DNA of 64,000 bases from UBA8752 sp036159995. GTDB lineage: Bacteria; Bacteroidota; Bacteroidia; Flavobacteriales_D; Sanyastnellaceae. The stretch is from the NCBI GenBank assembly GCA_036159995.1, contig JAYYEI010000070.1, forward strand, positions 37,709-101,708, given 5' to 3'. Both the position numbers and the translations under genes were made by a program. Under the pieces are notes generated by a model. The model was not told where the DNA came from, ran no database searches, and worked only from the letters and a program-made list of their open reading frames with translations. Within the stretch, counting starts at the first letter, position 1. Each line of letters opens with the position of its first letter. Shown in pieces: positions 50,923-60,200 of the stretch.

Positions 50923-52071
50923 ATGAGGCTGACCCGCCTCCAGTTGCTCGATTTCAAGAACCACGAAGAGGTGGAGATGGAGCTGTGCGCCCAGGTGAAT
51001 TGCCTGTTGGGTGACAACGGAACAGGCAAGACCAACGTGCTGGACGCGGTGCATTACCTCGGCAATGCCAAGGGGTACTTCAACCCCATCGACTCTCAGA
51101 ACATCCGTCACGGCAAGACCGCCTTCCTTGTGGAGGGCACCTTTGCGGTGGAGGACCCTGCCGGCGAGGTGGAGCTGGACCGCGTGGCTTGTGCCGTGGC
51201 CAAGGGGCAGAAGAAGCTGCTCAAGCGCAATGGCAAGGCCTACGCCAAGCTCGCCGATCACGTAGGGCGCTACCCGGTGGTCATGATTGCTCCGTCGGAT
51301 TCGGTACTGGTCCTCGATGGGAGCGAGGTCCGCAGGAAATGGATGGATGCGGTCATCAGCCAATACGACCGTCCCTACCTCGATCGGCTGATCCAATACC
51401 ACCACCTCGTGCAGCAACGCAACATCCTCCTCCGCTACTTCGCGGAAAACCGGGTGTGGGACGAGGCCCAATTGTCTCCTTGGGATGAACAGATGGTCCC
51501 GTTGGCTGAGGCCATTGCCGCTGAGCGCATCCGGTTCCTCGAGGAATTCACTCCGGAATTCCAGCGCATTCACGGCGGACTGAGCGGGGGGCGGGAGACC
51601 GTCGGGCTGTCCCTGCATACCAAGGTCTTCGCCGGCCGGTTCGCCGAGTCCCTTCAGGAGGCCCGGGACGATGACCGCCGGCTCCGTCGATCCACGGTGG
51701 GCATCCACAAGGATGACGTCGATTTCCGCATCGGGGACCACCCGTTGAAGAGGTTCGGAAGTCAGGGGCAGCAGAAGACCTTTCTGTTGGCGCTGCGCCT
51801 CGCCCAAGTCGAGCACTTGGCCCGCCGTGTCGGCCGGCGGCCCATCCTGCTTCTCGACGACATCTTTGACAAGATTGACGCCCATCGGGCCGGCGCCCTC
51901 ATGGAGGCCCTTGGCCAAGCCGACTATGGTCAGGTGTTCATTTCCGACACCGACAACGCCCGGATTCCGGACCTGTTGGCGAAGGCCGGGGTGGACCATG
52001 CAAGCTGGTGGGTGTCGGAGGACGGGGTACGTCCGCAGGGAGAAACCAACCAATCCGAACCGGAATCATGA
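50923..52071 (+). CDS. recF: DNA replication and repair protein RecF
   Basis: The 382-residue SMC-like ATPase helps load RecA at gaps coated with SSB. It has the Walker A motif LLGDNGTGKTNVLDAVHYL at about 27-45, the RecF signature SGLSGG-type region as HGGLSGGRET, GRFAESL with the basic stretch DRRLRRSTVGIHKDDVDF, the ABC signature KRFGSQGQQKTFLLALRLAQ and the Walker B LLLDDIFDKID. I chose the ATG at 50923 (MRLTRLQLLDFKNHE); a GTG six bases upstream is also possible. Its stop overlaps the DUF721 gene (ATGA). Confidence 0.96.
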   Translation: MRLTRLQLLDFKNHEEVEMELCAQVNCLLGDNGTGKTNVLDAVHYLGNAKGYFNPIDSQNIRHGKTAFLVEGTFAVEDPAGEVELDRVACAVAKGQKKLLKRNGKAYAKLADHVGRYPVVMIAPSDSVLVLDGSEVRRKWMDAVISQYDRPYLDRLIQYHHLVQQRNILLRYFAENRVWDEAQLSPWDEQMVPLAEAIAAERIRFLEEFTPEFQRIHGGLSGGRETVGLSLHTKVFAGRFAESLQEARDDDRRLRRSTVGIHKDDVDFRIGDHPLKRFGSQGQQKTFLLALRLAQVEHLARRVGRRPILLLDDIFDKIDAHRAGALMEALGQADYGQVFISDTDNARIPDLLAKAGVDHASWWVSEDGVRPQGETNQSEPES

Positions 52072-52403
52072 ACGGAAGTCGGAACCGGGGCCGGAAGGCG
52101 TCCCATCGATCGCCGAGGAAGTCGGAAGCGCTCTCGCTGGGCGATGCACTTCAGGATTGGCTCCGTCTGAGTGGCCACGGTGCTCGCCTCGAAGACGCTC
52201 GGGCTGAATTGGCGTGGAAGGAGGTCATGGGGGAGGCCGTGGCCCGGAAGACCCGGTACCTCAAGGTCCGGTCCGGTGTGATGACCATCGAGCTCGATTC
52301 CGCGCCCATGAAGGAGGAATTTCTCATGGCCCGCACCCGCATCCGAACCATGATCAACGAACACCTCGGGGCCGAGACGATCCGGGAGGTCGTCATCCGC
52401 TGA
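52068..52403 (+). CDS. DUF721 family protein (DciA-like)
   Basis: The 111-residue basic protein carries the DUF721 pattern (LSLGDALQDWLRLSGHGARL, WKEVMGEAVARKTRYLKVRSG and VMTIELDSAPMKEEFLM). In bacteria lacking DnaC or DnaI, DUF721 proteins called DciA help load the replicative helicase; this shorter form usually comes with recF in Bacteroidota. The start overlaps the recF stop as ATGA. A role in DNA replication is inferred from that neighbourhood. Confidence 0.88.
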   Translation: MNGSRNRGRKASHRSPRKSEALSLGDALQDWLRLSGHGARLEDARAELAWKEVMGEAVARKTRYLKVRSGVMTIELDSAPMKEEFLMARTRIRTMINEHLGAETIREVVIR

Positions 52404-52433
52404 CGGCCCATGGCCGTGGCCTGAACGGGACGC

Positions 52434-52441
52434 TATCTTTG
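52434..52441 (+). promoter_or_regulatory. Predicted -7 box of the methyltransferase gene (TATCTTTG)
   Basis: TATCTTTG is a full match to TAnnTTTG and ends seven bases before the ATG at 52449. Confidence 0.55.
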
Positions 52442-52448
52442 CTCGCCC

Positions 52449-53228
52449 ATGCGCGCCCTGATTTCCTTCGTGACCCGCTTCGTGCCACGCCACCTGCTCC
52501 AGCGGGTGGCCCATCTGGCGCTGCAGGTCATCTCCCCGTTTTTCCGAGGGAGCCGCTACGAGGATCCCATCAATGGGCGGACCTACCGCAAGTTCTTGTC
52601 CTATGGCCGGGGAGACCGCACGCGTCCCAATGCGCTGGCGCCCGACACCTTGAGTTTGGAGCGACACCGTGCCGTCTGGATGTACCTCACCGAGCACAGC
52701 GACCTGTTCTCTGGCGGTCCGGGAAGGACGATGCTCCACCTGGCTCCGGAGTACTGCTTCCTGAAGCGGTTCAACCGGGCCGAAGGGCTGGATATCGTCC
52801 GGGCCGATCTCGTGTCACCCTGGGCGGATGTCCACTTCGATGTGCACGAGATTCCCTACGAGGCCGACACCTTCGACATCATCATGGGGAACCACCTCAT
52901 GGAGCACGTTGCGGATGACCACAAGGTGATGACGGAGTACTTCCGCGTGATGAAGCCGGGGGGCTGGGGCATTTTCCAGGTGCCAATGGACCGGAACAAT
53001 CCGAAGACCCTAGAGGATCCCGAGGTCACCGACCCGGCCGAGCGGGAGCGGCTTTACTGGCAGCGCGACCATGTGCGTCTGTACGGCATGGATTACGCCG
53101 ACCGATACCGGGCCGTCGGGTTCGAGGTGGAGGAAATCGACCTCCGCGACCTGTTCGGCGAGGAGCGCTACGGGCGCTGTGCCCTCGGAGCGGAGGGTCA
53201 CCTGCAGATCGTGCGCAAGCCGGTCTGA
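52449..53228 (+). CDS. SAM-dependent methyltransferase (type 11-like)
   Basis: The 259-residue protein has the late motifs of a class I methyltransferase: FDVHEIPYEADTFDIIMGNH (about 137-156), LMEHVADDHKVMTEYFRVMK and KPGGWGIFQVPMD. Motif I, usually a glycine-rich VLDxGxGxG loop, is replaced by MLHLAPEYCFLKRF, which keeps a related position without the Gly-rich turn; this occurs in a subgroup of Bacteroidota proteins annotated as methyltransferases. The substrate is unknown. Its stop is one base from that of the convergent esterase. Confidence 0.85.
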   Translation: MRALISFVTRFVPRHLLQRVAHLALQVISPFFRGSRYEDPINGRTYRKFLSYGRGDRTRPNALAPDTLSLERHRAVWMYLTEHSDLFSGGPGRTMLHLAPEYCFLKRFNRAEGLDIVRADLVSPWADVHFDVHEIPYEADTFDIIMGNHLMEHVADDHKVMTEYFRVMKPGGWGIFQVPMDRNNPKTLEDPEVTDPAERERLYWQRDHVRLYGMDYADRYRAVGFEVEEIDLRDLFGEERYGRCALGAEGHLQIVRKPV

Positions 53229-53229
53229 T

Positions 53230-54312
53230 TCAGCGCGTCCATTTCACCGTCTGAACCCGGCCATCCTCTCCGGTGATCCGGAGCACGGTCATTCCCGCAT
53301 CCTCTGGCCTCCAAGATTCTCCCGCATCCAGTTGGAAGGAAGCACTCCGCTGACCGAGGACATTGAAGGCCTCCACCGTGCACGGTTGACGGCTTCGGAT
53401 GCCATCGGCGGTAACGGCGACCCACTTCGCGGTGTCCTCAAGAACGGGTACGTCGGTGAACGCTCCGGCGCATTGGGCCGAGAAGAAGTCCCAGAGGACG
53501 GCTGTGGCATCCACATCGGGACTGCCCCATACGCCGAACCATTCGTGGCCTCCGCCATTGACCCGGTAGTGATGGAATTCCTGACCACCCGGTGCGCCGG
53601 CATACCGCAGGAGATCTACTGACGTTACATCCACGATTTCCTGGTTGGGTAGAGCCGTCTGCTCCATGGTGGTGGTCCCCATCAGCTCTGTCCAGTGGTT
53701 GACGATTGAGGGCACGCTCGGGAGGCCCCAAAAATCCCAGTTGCTTCCCTCATAGGGGACTGTAGAGTCCTCCGTGCCGTGGAGGTGGATGATGGACACG
53801 ACTTCTTCCGGGGTGCATCCCATATCGGCTGGAGTCATCGAGCCTGTAACGGATCCGATTGCAGAAAAGACGTCCGGGTGCTCGCATGCGAGGGAGTAGC
53901 TCATGAAACCGCCGTTGGACATGCCGCAGGAGTAGGTGCAGTCGGGGCTGAGGTCGTACTCGGCCTGCAGGTGCTGGACGAGGGCCACCAGGAAGTTGTG
54001 GTCGTCGGTGTCGCTGCCGCCGAAGTTCGCGTTCCAGTGGTTGATGCCGAAGTTGTCTTCGGTGCCTTGGGGGAACACGGCCACAAAGCCTTCGGACAGG
54101 GCGAGTTCGTCCCAGTTGCTGTAGGCCCGGATTAGGATGGCACTGCTGGTGTAGCCGTGCAGTACGACCACCAGCGGAGCGCCGGCCGGGATCGGGTCGG
54201 GGGCGTCCATGTAGTAGGTGCGAGTCAGCCCATTGTGTTCAAACTCGAGTTGGGCATTCGAGGTCAAGGCCATCAGGCCGAGCAGGACGAACAGGAGGGA
54301 GAATCGGGCCAT
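53230..54312 (-). CDS. Secreted esterase of the PHB-depolymerase/CE1 type with T9SS type-A tail
   Basis: The 360-residue protein has a signal peptide (MARFSLLFVLLGLMALTSNAQ) and an alpha/beta-hydrolase domain: VVVLHGYTSSAI at about 42, CGMSNGGFMSYSLAC with the nucleophile Ser near 131, HLHGTEDSTVPY with the Asp, and GGGHEWFG with the His. This is the pattern of the LpqC/poly(3-hydroxybutyrate) depolymerase or feruloyl-esterase group. The last 75 residues (VEAFNVLGQRSASFQLDAGE, then GMTVLRITGEDGRVQ) are a type-A T9SS sorting domain, so the enzyme should be released or surface-attached. The start is one base past the YigZ stop. Confidence 0.88.
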   Translation of the reverse strand: MARFSLLFVLLGLMALTSNAQLEFEHNGLTRTYYMDAPDPIPAGAPLVVVLHGYTSSAILIRAYSNWDELALSEGFVAVFPQGTEDNFGINHWNANFGGSDTDDHNFLVALVQHLQAEYDLSPDCTYSCGMSNGGFMSYSLACEHPDVFSAIGSVTGSMTPADMGCTPEEVVSIIHLHGTEDSTVPYEGSNWDFWGLPSVPSIVNHWTELMGTTTMEQTALPNQEIVDVTSVDLLRYAGAPGGQEFHHYRVNGGGHEWFGVWGSPDVDATAVLWDFFSAQCAGAFTDVPVLEDTAKWVAVTADGIRSRQPCTVEAFNVLGQRSASFQLDAGESWRPEDAGMTVLRITGEDGRVQTVKWTR

Positions 54313-54313
54313 T

Positions 54314-54943
54314 TCAGGAGGATGGAGGGGTCTTGGGTTCGACAAGGTCGACCCCGTGAATGTTCAACAGGGTGCGTGTCAGCGGGTCCGCATCGCCCGC
54401 CGCCACCGCGAGGTCGAGGAGGCAACGGTCGGTGTAGCGTTCGGCGACGATGTCGGCTCCGGCCTGTTGGATGGCCTGCATGACGTGGCGAGTCAAGTCG
54501 GGCGGATAGCCGAAGGTCATGGGGAGCTTGAGCACGTTGTGCGACAGTCCGGCATTGGCCACGGCTGCGCGGCCAGCCTCGCGATAGGCTTCGATCAGTC
54601 CTCCCACGCCCAGTTTGACACCTCCGAAATACCGCACGACGGCAATGAGGGTCCAGTGGAGATCGTGGGCGCGGAGCACGCCGTGGATGGGGGCTCCCGC
54701 ACTGCCTCCCGGTTCGCCGTCATCGGCGGCCCGGAAGCGGGCGGGGCCGAATTGCCAGGCGTAGCAGACGTGTCGGGCGGCATGGTGCTCCTTGCGGACG
54801 GCCTCGAGGTGCTCGTCCACGGCCCGTTCCGCCGCTGCCTCGTCGTGGAAGGGCAAGGGGAAGGCGTATCCATGGAATTTGCTCCCCTTGGCCTTGAAAA
54901 GGCCAGTACCGGCTTGTTGGAGACAGGGAAAGGTGTCCCGCAT
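54314..54943 (-). CDS. YigZ/IMPACT family protein
   Basis: The 209-residue protein belongs to UPF0029/YigZ: KAKGSKFHGYAFPLPFHDEA, HVCYAWQFGPARFRAADDGE and the central PGGSAGAPIHGVLRAHDL and VVRYFGGVKLGVGGLIEAYR. The C-terminus is a DUF1949-like domain. YigZ proteins may act on translation or protein degradation; function is not settled. It starts four bases after the conserved hypothetical gene ends and is one base before the esterase, so it is in the same unit. Confidence 0.9.
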   Translation of the reverse strand: MRDTFPCLQQAGTGLFKAKGSKFHGYAFPLPFHDEAAAERAVDEHLEAVRKEHHAARHVCYAWQFGPARFRAADDGEPGGSAGAPIHGVLRAHDLHWTLIAVVRYFGGVKLGVGGLIEAYREAGRAAVANAGLSHNVLKLPMTFGYPPDLTRHVMQAIQQAGADIVAERYTDRCLLDLAVAAGDADPLTRTLLNIHGVDLVEPKTPPSS

Positions 54944-54947
54944 CGGG

Positions 54948-55346
54948 TCAGCTCACCGGGTTGAGCATGACACTGTACACCTGGACGGTGTGGGGGTCGC
55001 GGCCCGCAAAAAACTTGTCGAGGGCTATGAGGATGTTTCCGGCGCTGAAGTAGCTGGTGTGGAGTTCGGATTCGCCGGCCACGCGCCATTGCACTGTATA
55101 GCTCAGCTCCCGGTCGCGGTGGTCCTGCGTGTAGTCCAGCAGGGCCTGCAAGGCCTGGATGCGGCTTGATCCGGTCGACGTGTGGAAGAGGAACCGGTGG
55201 GTGTGGCGCGGATTGTAGGTGAAGAGGGAGACCTCGTGGACCCCGTCCTGTTCGGACCACACGAATTCCAATTGGTCCTCGGCATAGCCGAAGTACCCTC
55301 TGAGGTCGTGGAGCAGGCGCTCCTCGGTGGGATGGTCAATGCTCAT
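54948..55346 (-). CDS. Conserved hypothetical cytoplasmic protein
   Basis: The 132-residue acidic protein has no signal peptide, no membrane segment and no cysteine. I do not recognise a family. It is beta-rich, with SLFTYNPRHTHRFLFHTSTG and VQWRVAGESELHTSYFSAGN as the most patterned stretches and a helix (IQALQALLDYTQDHRD) between. Its start overlaps the dehydratase stop by four bases (ATGA), and it is followed four bases later by the YigZ gene, so it is very probably expressed as part of the capD-yigZ-esterase unit. Intact coding frame and tight packing argue that it is real. Confidence 0.75.
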   Translation of the reverse strand: MSIDHPTEERLLHDLRGYFGYAEDQLEFVWSEQDGVHEVSLFTYNPRHTHRFLFHTSTGSSRIQALQALLDYTQDHRDRELSYTVQWRVAGESELHTSYFSAGNILIALDKFFAGRDPHTVQVYSVMLNPVS

Positions 55347-57223
55347 GGTGTCGGGGTTTCCTGGGGGTGGGGGGTGTATTCCGGCATGAACCGGTCAAAG
55401 GCGGTGCGGATGTCGTCTTCGGTCCACGCTTGTCCTTCGGCGAGGCTGTCGAGGAGGGTGTGTCGGACGCCTTCCCGGTCGACTTCCGCGCGGGCTGCCC
55501 GCAGAATCTTCGGATGATGGGTGGGCAGGAGGTTTTCCTGTCCGCTCATCAGTTCCTCGTGCAGTTTCTCGCCCGGCCGGAGCCCCACGATGTCGATGCG
55601 GATGTCCTGGCCTTCGACGAGGCCGGCCAGTCGGATCATCCGGCGAGCCAGGTCGGCGATGCGGATCCGTTCGCCCATGTCGAAGACGAAGATGTCATCT
55701 CCGGCACTGGTGGCTGCGGCTTCCATCACGAGCTGAACCGCTTCCGGGATGGTCATGAAATAGCGGGTCACCTCCGGGTGGGTCAGCGTCACGGGACCGC
55801 CGGCTTGGATTTGTCGGCGGAAGAGTGGAATCACGCTGCCGTTGCTGTCGAGGACATTGCCGAAGCGGGTGATGACGCACTTCATGCCACCCCCTTCGCC
55901 AAGGCTGCGGACAACGAGTTCCGCCATGCGCTTCGAGGCCCCCATGACGCTCGTGGGGTTGACGGCTTTGTCTGTGCTGACCAGCACGAAGCGGTCCACG
56001 CCGGAGGCCTTCGCCGCCTCCAGGACGGAGGCCGTGCCGAGCACATTGGTGTTCCACGCCTCCATGGGTTGGGATTCCATGACCGGCACGTGCTTGTAGG
56101 CGGCGGCATGGTAGACGATGTCGGGGCGGAAATCTTGCAGGAGGGCCTGCATGGCCTGGCGGTTGCGGACGTCGCCGATGCGGGTGTCCAGCCGGGAGGC
56201 ATCGCCATCGAGGCGGGAAAGGGCGAGGAGCCCGAGGTCGTGCAACGGGGTCTCGGCCATGTCCAGGGCGAGGACGGATTCAGCGCCTCGCTGAAGGGCC
56301 TGCAGGACCAGTTCCGACCCGATGGAGCCGGCCCCTCCGGTCACCAGGACCCGGGCGCCCCGGACCTGTTGGGCGATGGCGGAGGAGTCCAGCTCGATGA
56401 CCGGACGCCCCAACAGGTTTTCGATGCGGACATCGCGGAGCTGGCCGGCACTGAGTTCTCCCTGGATCCACCGCTGGGCGGGCGGGACATCCATCACGCG
56501 GAGTCCGGCATCGAGGGCGGCGTCGATGACCTCGGCTTTGCGCGCCGGATCGAGGGATTGAATGGACACGATGAGCCGCTGGGCGTCCACGTCGCGGAGG
56601 ACGCGGGCCGCATCATCGGCCGGGTGGATGAGAGCCCCGTCGATGCGCTTGCCCTGTTTGGCGGGGTCATCGTCGAGGAAGGCGACCACCTTGAGGGTGT
56701 CTGCACTCGGGCGTTCGACGGCTTGCTTGGTGATGATGCCGGCCTCGCCTGCACCGAAGATCACAACGGGTGTCGTGCGCGCGGTCTGGAACCGCTCATA
56801 GACGGAGCGGACCGTGATCCGGAATCCGATGAGCAGGATGGACGAACCGAGAAGCTCAATGGTGATGACGCTCAGGGGAATCGGGTAGGGGTTGCCCATG
56901 CTGTGGGCGGCGAGATCCTGGGCGAAGAACAGACCGGTGCCAGCGGACAGGGCGAGCAGCACGCGGCCGGCGTCCCGGGTTCCACTGAACCGGATGATGC
57001 CCGCATAGGTCCGGAAGACCAGCATGGACAGCGCCCGGATGATGAGGTACGCCGGGAGGAAGTTCCTGGCGGCAATCAATTCGTGTGCGGGTGGATCGAA
57101 TTCGAAGCGGATGGCATAGGCCAACCCGAGACCCACCGTCCCGAGGCACAGGTCGAGGCAGAAGATGGCCCAGCGCGGGACCAGCTGGGGACGCGAGCGC
57201 AATGTGTGCAACAGGTTGATCAT
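55343..57223 (-). CDS. Nucleoside-diphosphate-sugar dehydratase/epimerase (CapD/PglF/WbpM family)
   Basis: The 626-residue protein has four N-terminal transmembrane segments (about 10-125), a Rossmann-like domain (TPVVIFGAGEAGIITKQAVE near 153) and a C-terminal extended SDR domain (VLVTGGAGSIGSELVLQAL near 300, with HAAAYKHVPVMESQ and the SMK-type catalytic region around STDKAVNPTSVMGASKRMAE). Such enzymes are UDP-GlcNAc 4,6-dehydratases or epimerases that make precursors for capsule, O-antigen or glycoprotein sugars. I chose the ATG at 57223 (MINLLHTLR); the in-frame start at 57235 is a TTG inside the likely -7 box TATCTTGC. Confidence 0.92.
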   Translation of the reverse strand: MINLLHTLRSRPQLVPRWAIFCLDLCLGTVGLGLAYAIRFEFDPPAHELIAARNFLPAYLIIRALSMLVFRTYAGIIRFSGTRDAGRVLLALSAGTGLFFAQDLAAHSMGNPYPIPLSVITIELLGSSILLIGFRITVRSVYERFQTARTTPVVIFGAGEAGIITKQAVERPSADTLKVVAFLDDDPAKQGKRIDGALIHPADDAARVLRDVDAQRLIVSIQSLDPARKAEVIDAALDAGLRVMDVPPAQRWIQGELSAGQLRDVRIENLLGRPVIELDSSAIAQQVRGARVLVTGGAGSIGSELVLQALQRGAESVLALDMAETPLHDLGLLALSRLDGDASRLDTRIGDVRNRQAMQALLQDFRPDIVYHAAAYKHVPVMESQPMEAWNTNVLGTASVLEAAKASGVDRFVLVSTDKAVNPTSVMGASKRMAELVVRSLGEGGGMKCVITRFGNVLDSNGSVIPLFRRQIQAGGPVTLTHPEVTRYFMTIPEAVQLVMEAAATSAGDDIFVFDMGERIRIADLARRMIRLAGLVEGQDIRIDIVGLRPGEKLHEELMSGQENLLPTHHPKILRAARAEVDREGVRHTLLDSLAEGQAWTEDDIRTAFDRFMPEYTPHPQETPTP

Positions 57224-57276
57224 CCGCGTCGGCAAGATACCGACGGGGCTCCGGGCGCGTTACTTTCAGGTCTTCG

Positions 57277-60200
57277 ATGGTGGTGCGATTCCTTCTTTCC
57301 GTCCTGGTGCTCCTTGCGGGCGGTGTTTCCGTGGGTACCCTCAGGGCGCAGGACGAGCCCATTGACCTCGTTTCCATCGAGAAGCGGGTGATGGCGTTGT
57401 CCAAGACCGTCGAGCGATTCGACCGCGATGCGTCCCGGTTCTTGGAGAAAGAGCTTCTTCCCGCCTTGCTGTCTCCGTCGGCTGATCCTGAAATCCTCAC
57501 CGTCTTTGAAGCGCGGTTGGACCGCATGGAGGAGTTGAACATGGGGCCCTTCCCCGAACAGTTCGGGTACGTGCGCAGCGTGCAGGCGGCCTTGACGGGC
57601 GACTCCCTGCGGATTCCCTTTCCGGCTTGGGATGCGGCTGTAGCGCGTGCGCTTGAGGGGCGTCGGAGTGCACGGGACTTCCAACCCCTGCTCGTGCTGG
57701 GCAAGGATCTGTTGCTCGACGGCATTTTCCACCGCACGCAGAGTGTGGAGTGGGAATTCGAGGGCGCCATGGCGATGGCCCTCCCGGATGACGGTCCGCC
57801 CCGTCTCGTTCTTGGGCCCAGTGGGACGCTCCGTGCCTTGGCCAAGGGCGATACTTTGGAGGTGCAGCGCACCGGTGGCCACTACGACCACGGAGCCGAG
57901 CGGTTCGAAGGGCGGTCCGGTCGGGTGGACTGGGGCCGATCCGGGTGGGATCCCGAGCGGAACTACGCGGATTTCGATGCGTTTTCGATCCGCTTGAAGA
58001 CGCCGAGCTTGACGGTGGACTCCGCGCGGTTCACGACGGAGTTGTTTCCCGACCCCCTGCTCGGGCAATTGACCGACAAGGCCCGGGCCCGAAAGCGGGA
58101 CGAGAAGACCGGAGAGGCGCTGGATGCGGCGCGCTATCCGCGCTTCGACACCTATGTCAACCGGTTGTCCATGCCGGACATCGTGCCCGGCGTGGATTTC
58201 CAGGGCGGTTTGACGGTCCGGGGCGCCGAGCTTCAGGGCAAGGGCACCGAGGAGGAGCCGGCCGAGTTGGATTTCCGCCGGGCGGACACGGTCCTGGTGA
58301 AGTGCCGGGCGAGCTTGTTCATCCTCAAGGCCCAGCAATTTGGCGGGCAAGGGGTCGAGGCGATTGTGCGCCTCGGAGCCGACAGCGTCTATCACCCCGA
58401 ATTGAACCTTCGATTCGATCTGGCCAGTCAACGCCTTTCGCTCGTCCGGACCCAGGAGGGGTTGGGGCCGCGGCCTTTCTCCGACTCTTACCACAAGGTC
58501 TCGCTGGATTGCGATGTGTTGTCCTGGAAAATGGACGAGAATCGGTTGAGGTTGGAGGGGCCTCCGGGCTCGAGCCGCTCGACGGCGATTCTGTTCAGTG
58601 AGGATTTCTTCGACCGCGATGTCTTCCGGGACATGCAGGGCATCGATCCGGTCCACCCCATTACCCGGGTTTACAACCACATCCGGGCCACGGGAGACAC
58701 GACCTTCAGCAGTCAGCAGCTCGCCTCGTCCATCCGGTTGACCGAGCCGAAGACCCGGTCCATGATGATCGTGTTGGCGCACCAGGGGTACCTCGAGATG
58801 AACCTCCGGACGCGGGAGGCCACGGCGACCGACAAGCTCTTTGCTGACCTGGCCAATGCGGCAGGCCGGCGGGACTACGACGTGCTGTTCTTCCGCTCCG
58901 AAGCGGGCGCCTCCGCCCACGGGGAGATCAGCCTGCTCAACCGCTTGCTCAAGTTGGAAGGGGTGTCTCGGGTGGACGTGTCCCGCGACCGCGGAGTCGT
59001 CATCGAGCCACGGGATGGACGCGTGTCCATCGGGGCGGACCGTGATTTCGATTTCGCCGGGTCCGTCCGGGCGGGCAACCTCCAGTTTGACGGCACGGAT
59101 TACGCCTTTGACTATGAGTCCTTCTCCATCGAACTCAATGCGGTGGAGGAATGCAAGCTCCGGGTCAACGACGAAGAGGAGCGGGACGCCCGGGGACTGC
59201 CGAAGAAGAAGCGGGTGCGGAACGAGCTCGAGAACATCGAGGGGGTGCTGCGGGTCGACGTGCCAATCAACCGGTCTGGTCGGTTGAGCGACCTCTATCC
59301 GGAGTACCCGGTGCTCGTCACGGAGGCGCCCAGCTATGTCTATTGGGATGATGCCCGCATCGAAGGCGGGGCCTATGAGCGGGACCGGTTCCGATTTGTC
59401 GTGGAGCCCTTCACCCTGGATAGCCTCGACGCCCTCGGCCGCCAGGAGCTGGTGTTCGACGGGACGCTGGAGTCGGGGGATTTGCTGCCCCCTTTGACCG
59501 AGCGGCTCCGGGTCATGGACGACCTCCACCTCGGGTTCCGCACGGAAACGCCGGTCGGCGGCTATTCGGTGTACGGTGGTGCAGGCACGTTTGATGAAGA
59601 CTTGACGCTGGATGGAGGCGGCCTTCAGGGCGGCGGAAAGCTGGATTTTCGGACGGCCCATGCGGAAAGCGATCGGTTCGTGCTGTTGCCGGACAGCACG
59701 AAGGGCGTGGCGCAGGTGTTCACCAATGCCGAATCGGCAGGACCTCCCCCTGTACCGGAAGCACAGGGCGAAGGGGTGGCGGTTCTGTTTGAACCCCGCA
59801 AATCGAGCTTGACGGTCCGCTCCGAGGACATTCCGATCCGGGTGTTCGAGGGGGAGAGCGAGCTCGACGGGGCCCTCACGCTCGGCGATGCCGGCATGAC
59901 GGGGGCCGGAACGATGCGGTTCAGCGGTGCCTCCCTGACGTCCAACCTCTTCGAATTGGACCGCCGCCGCATCCTCAGCGACACGGCCGCCTTCCAGCTG
60001 GACCAGCGCGTGGAGGGGGCCTTGGCCTTCAAGACGGACAATGTGCACTGCACCATCGATTTCGATGAGCGTGTGGGCGAATTCGCGTCCAATGACGGGG
60101 AGACCAAGATTGAGCTTCCGGCCAACCAATACATCTGCTACATGGATGAGTTCAAGTGGTACATGGACAAGGACGAGATGGAAATGACGTCCAGCCGTGA

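Noticed and set aside
55367..57391. A 674-residue plus-strand frame over the CapD-like gene
   Set aside because: It is antisense to a gene with two Rossmann motifs and also covers the start of the next plus-strand gene in another frame.
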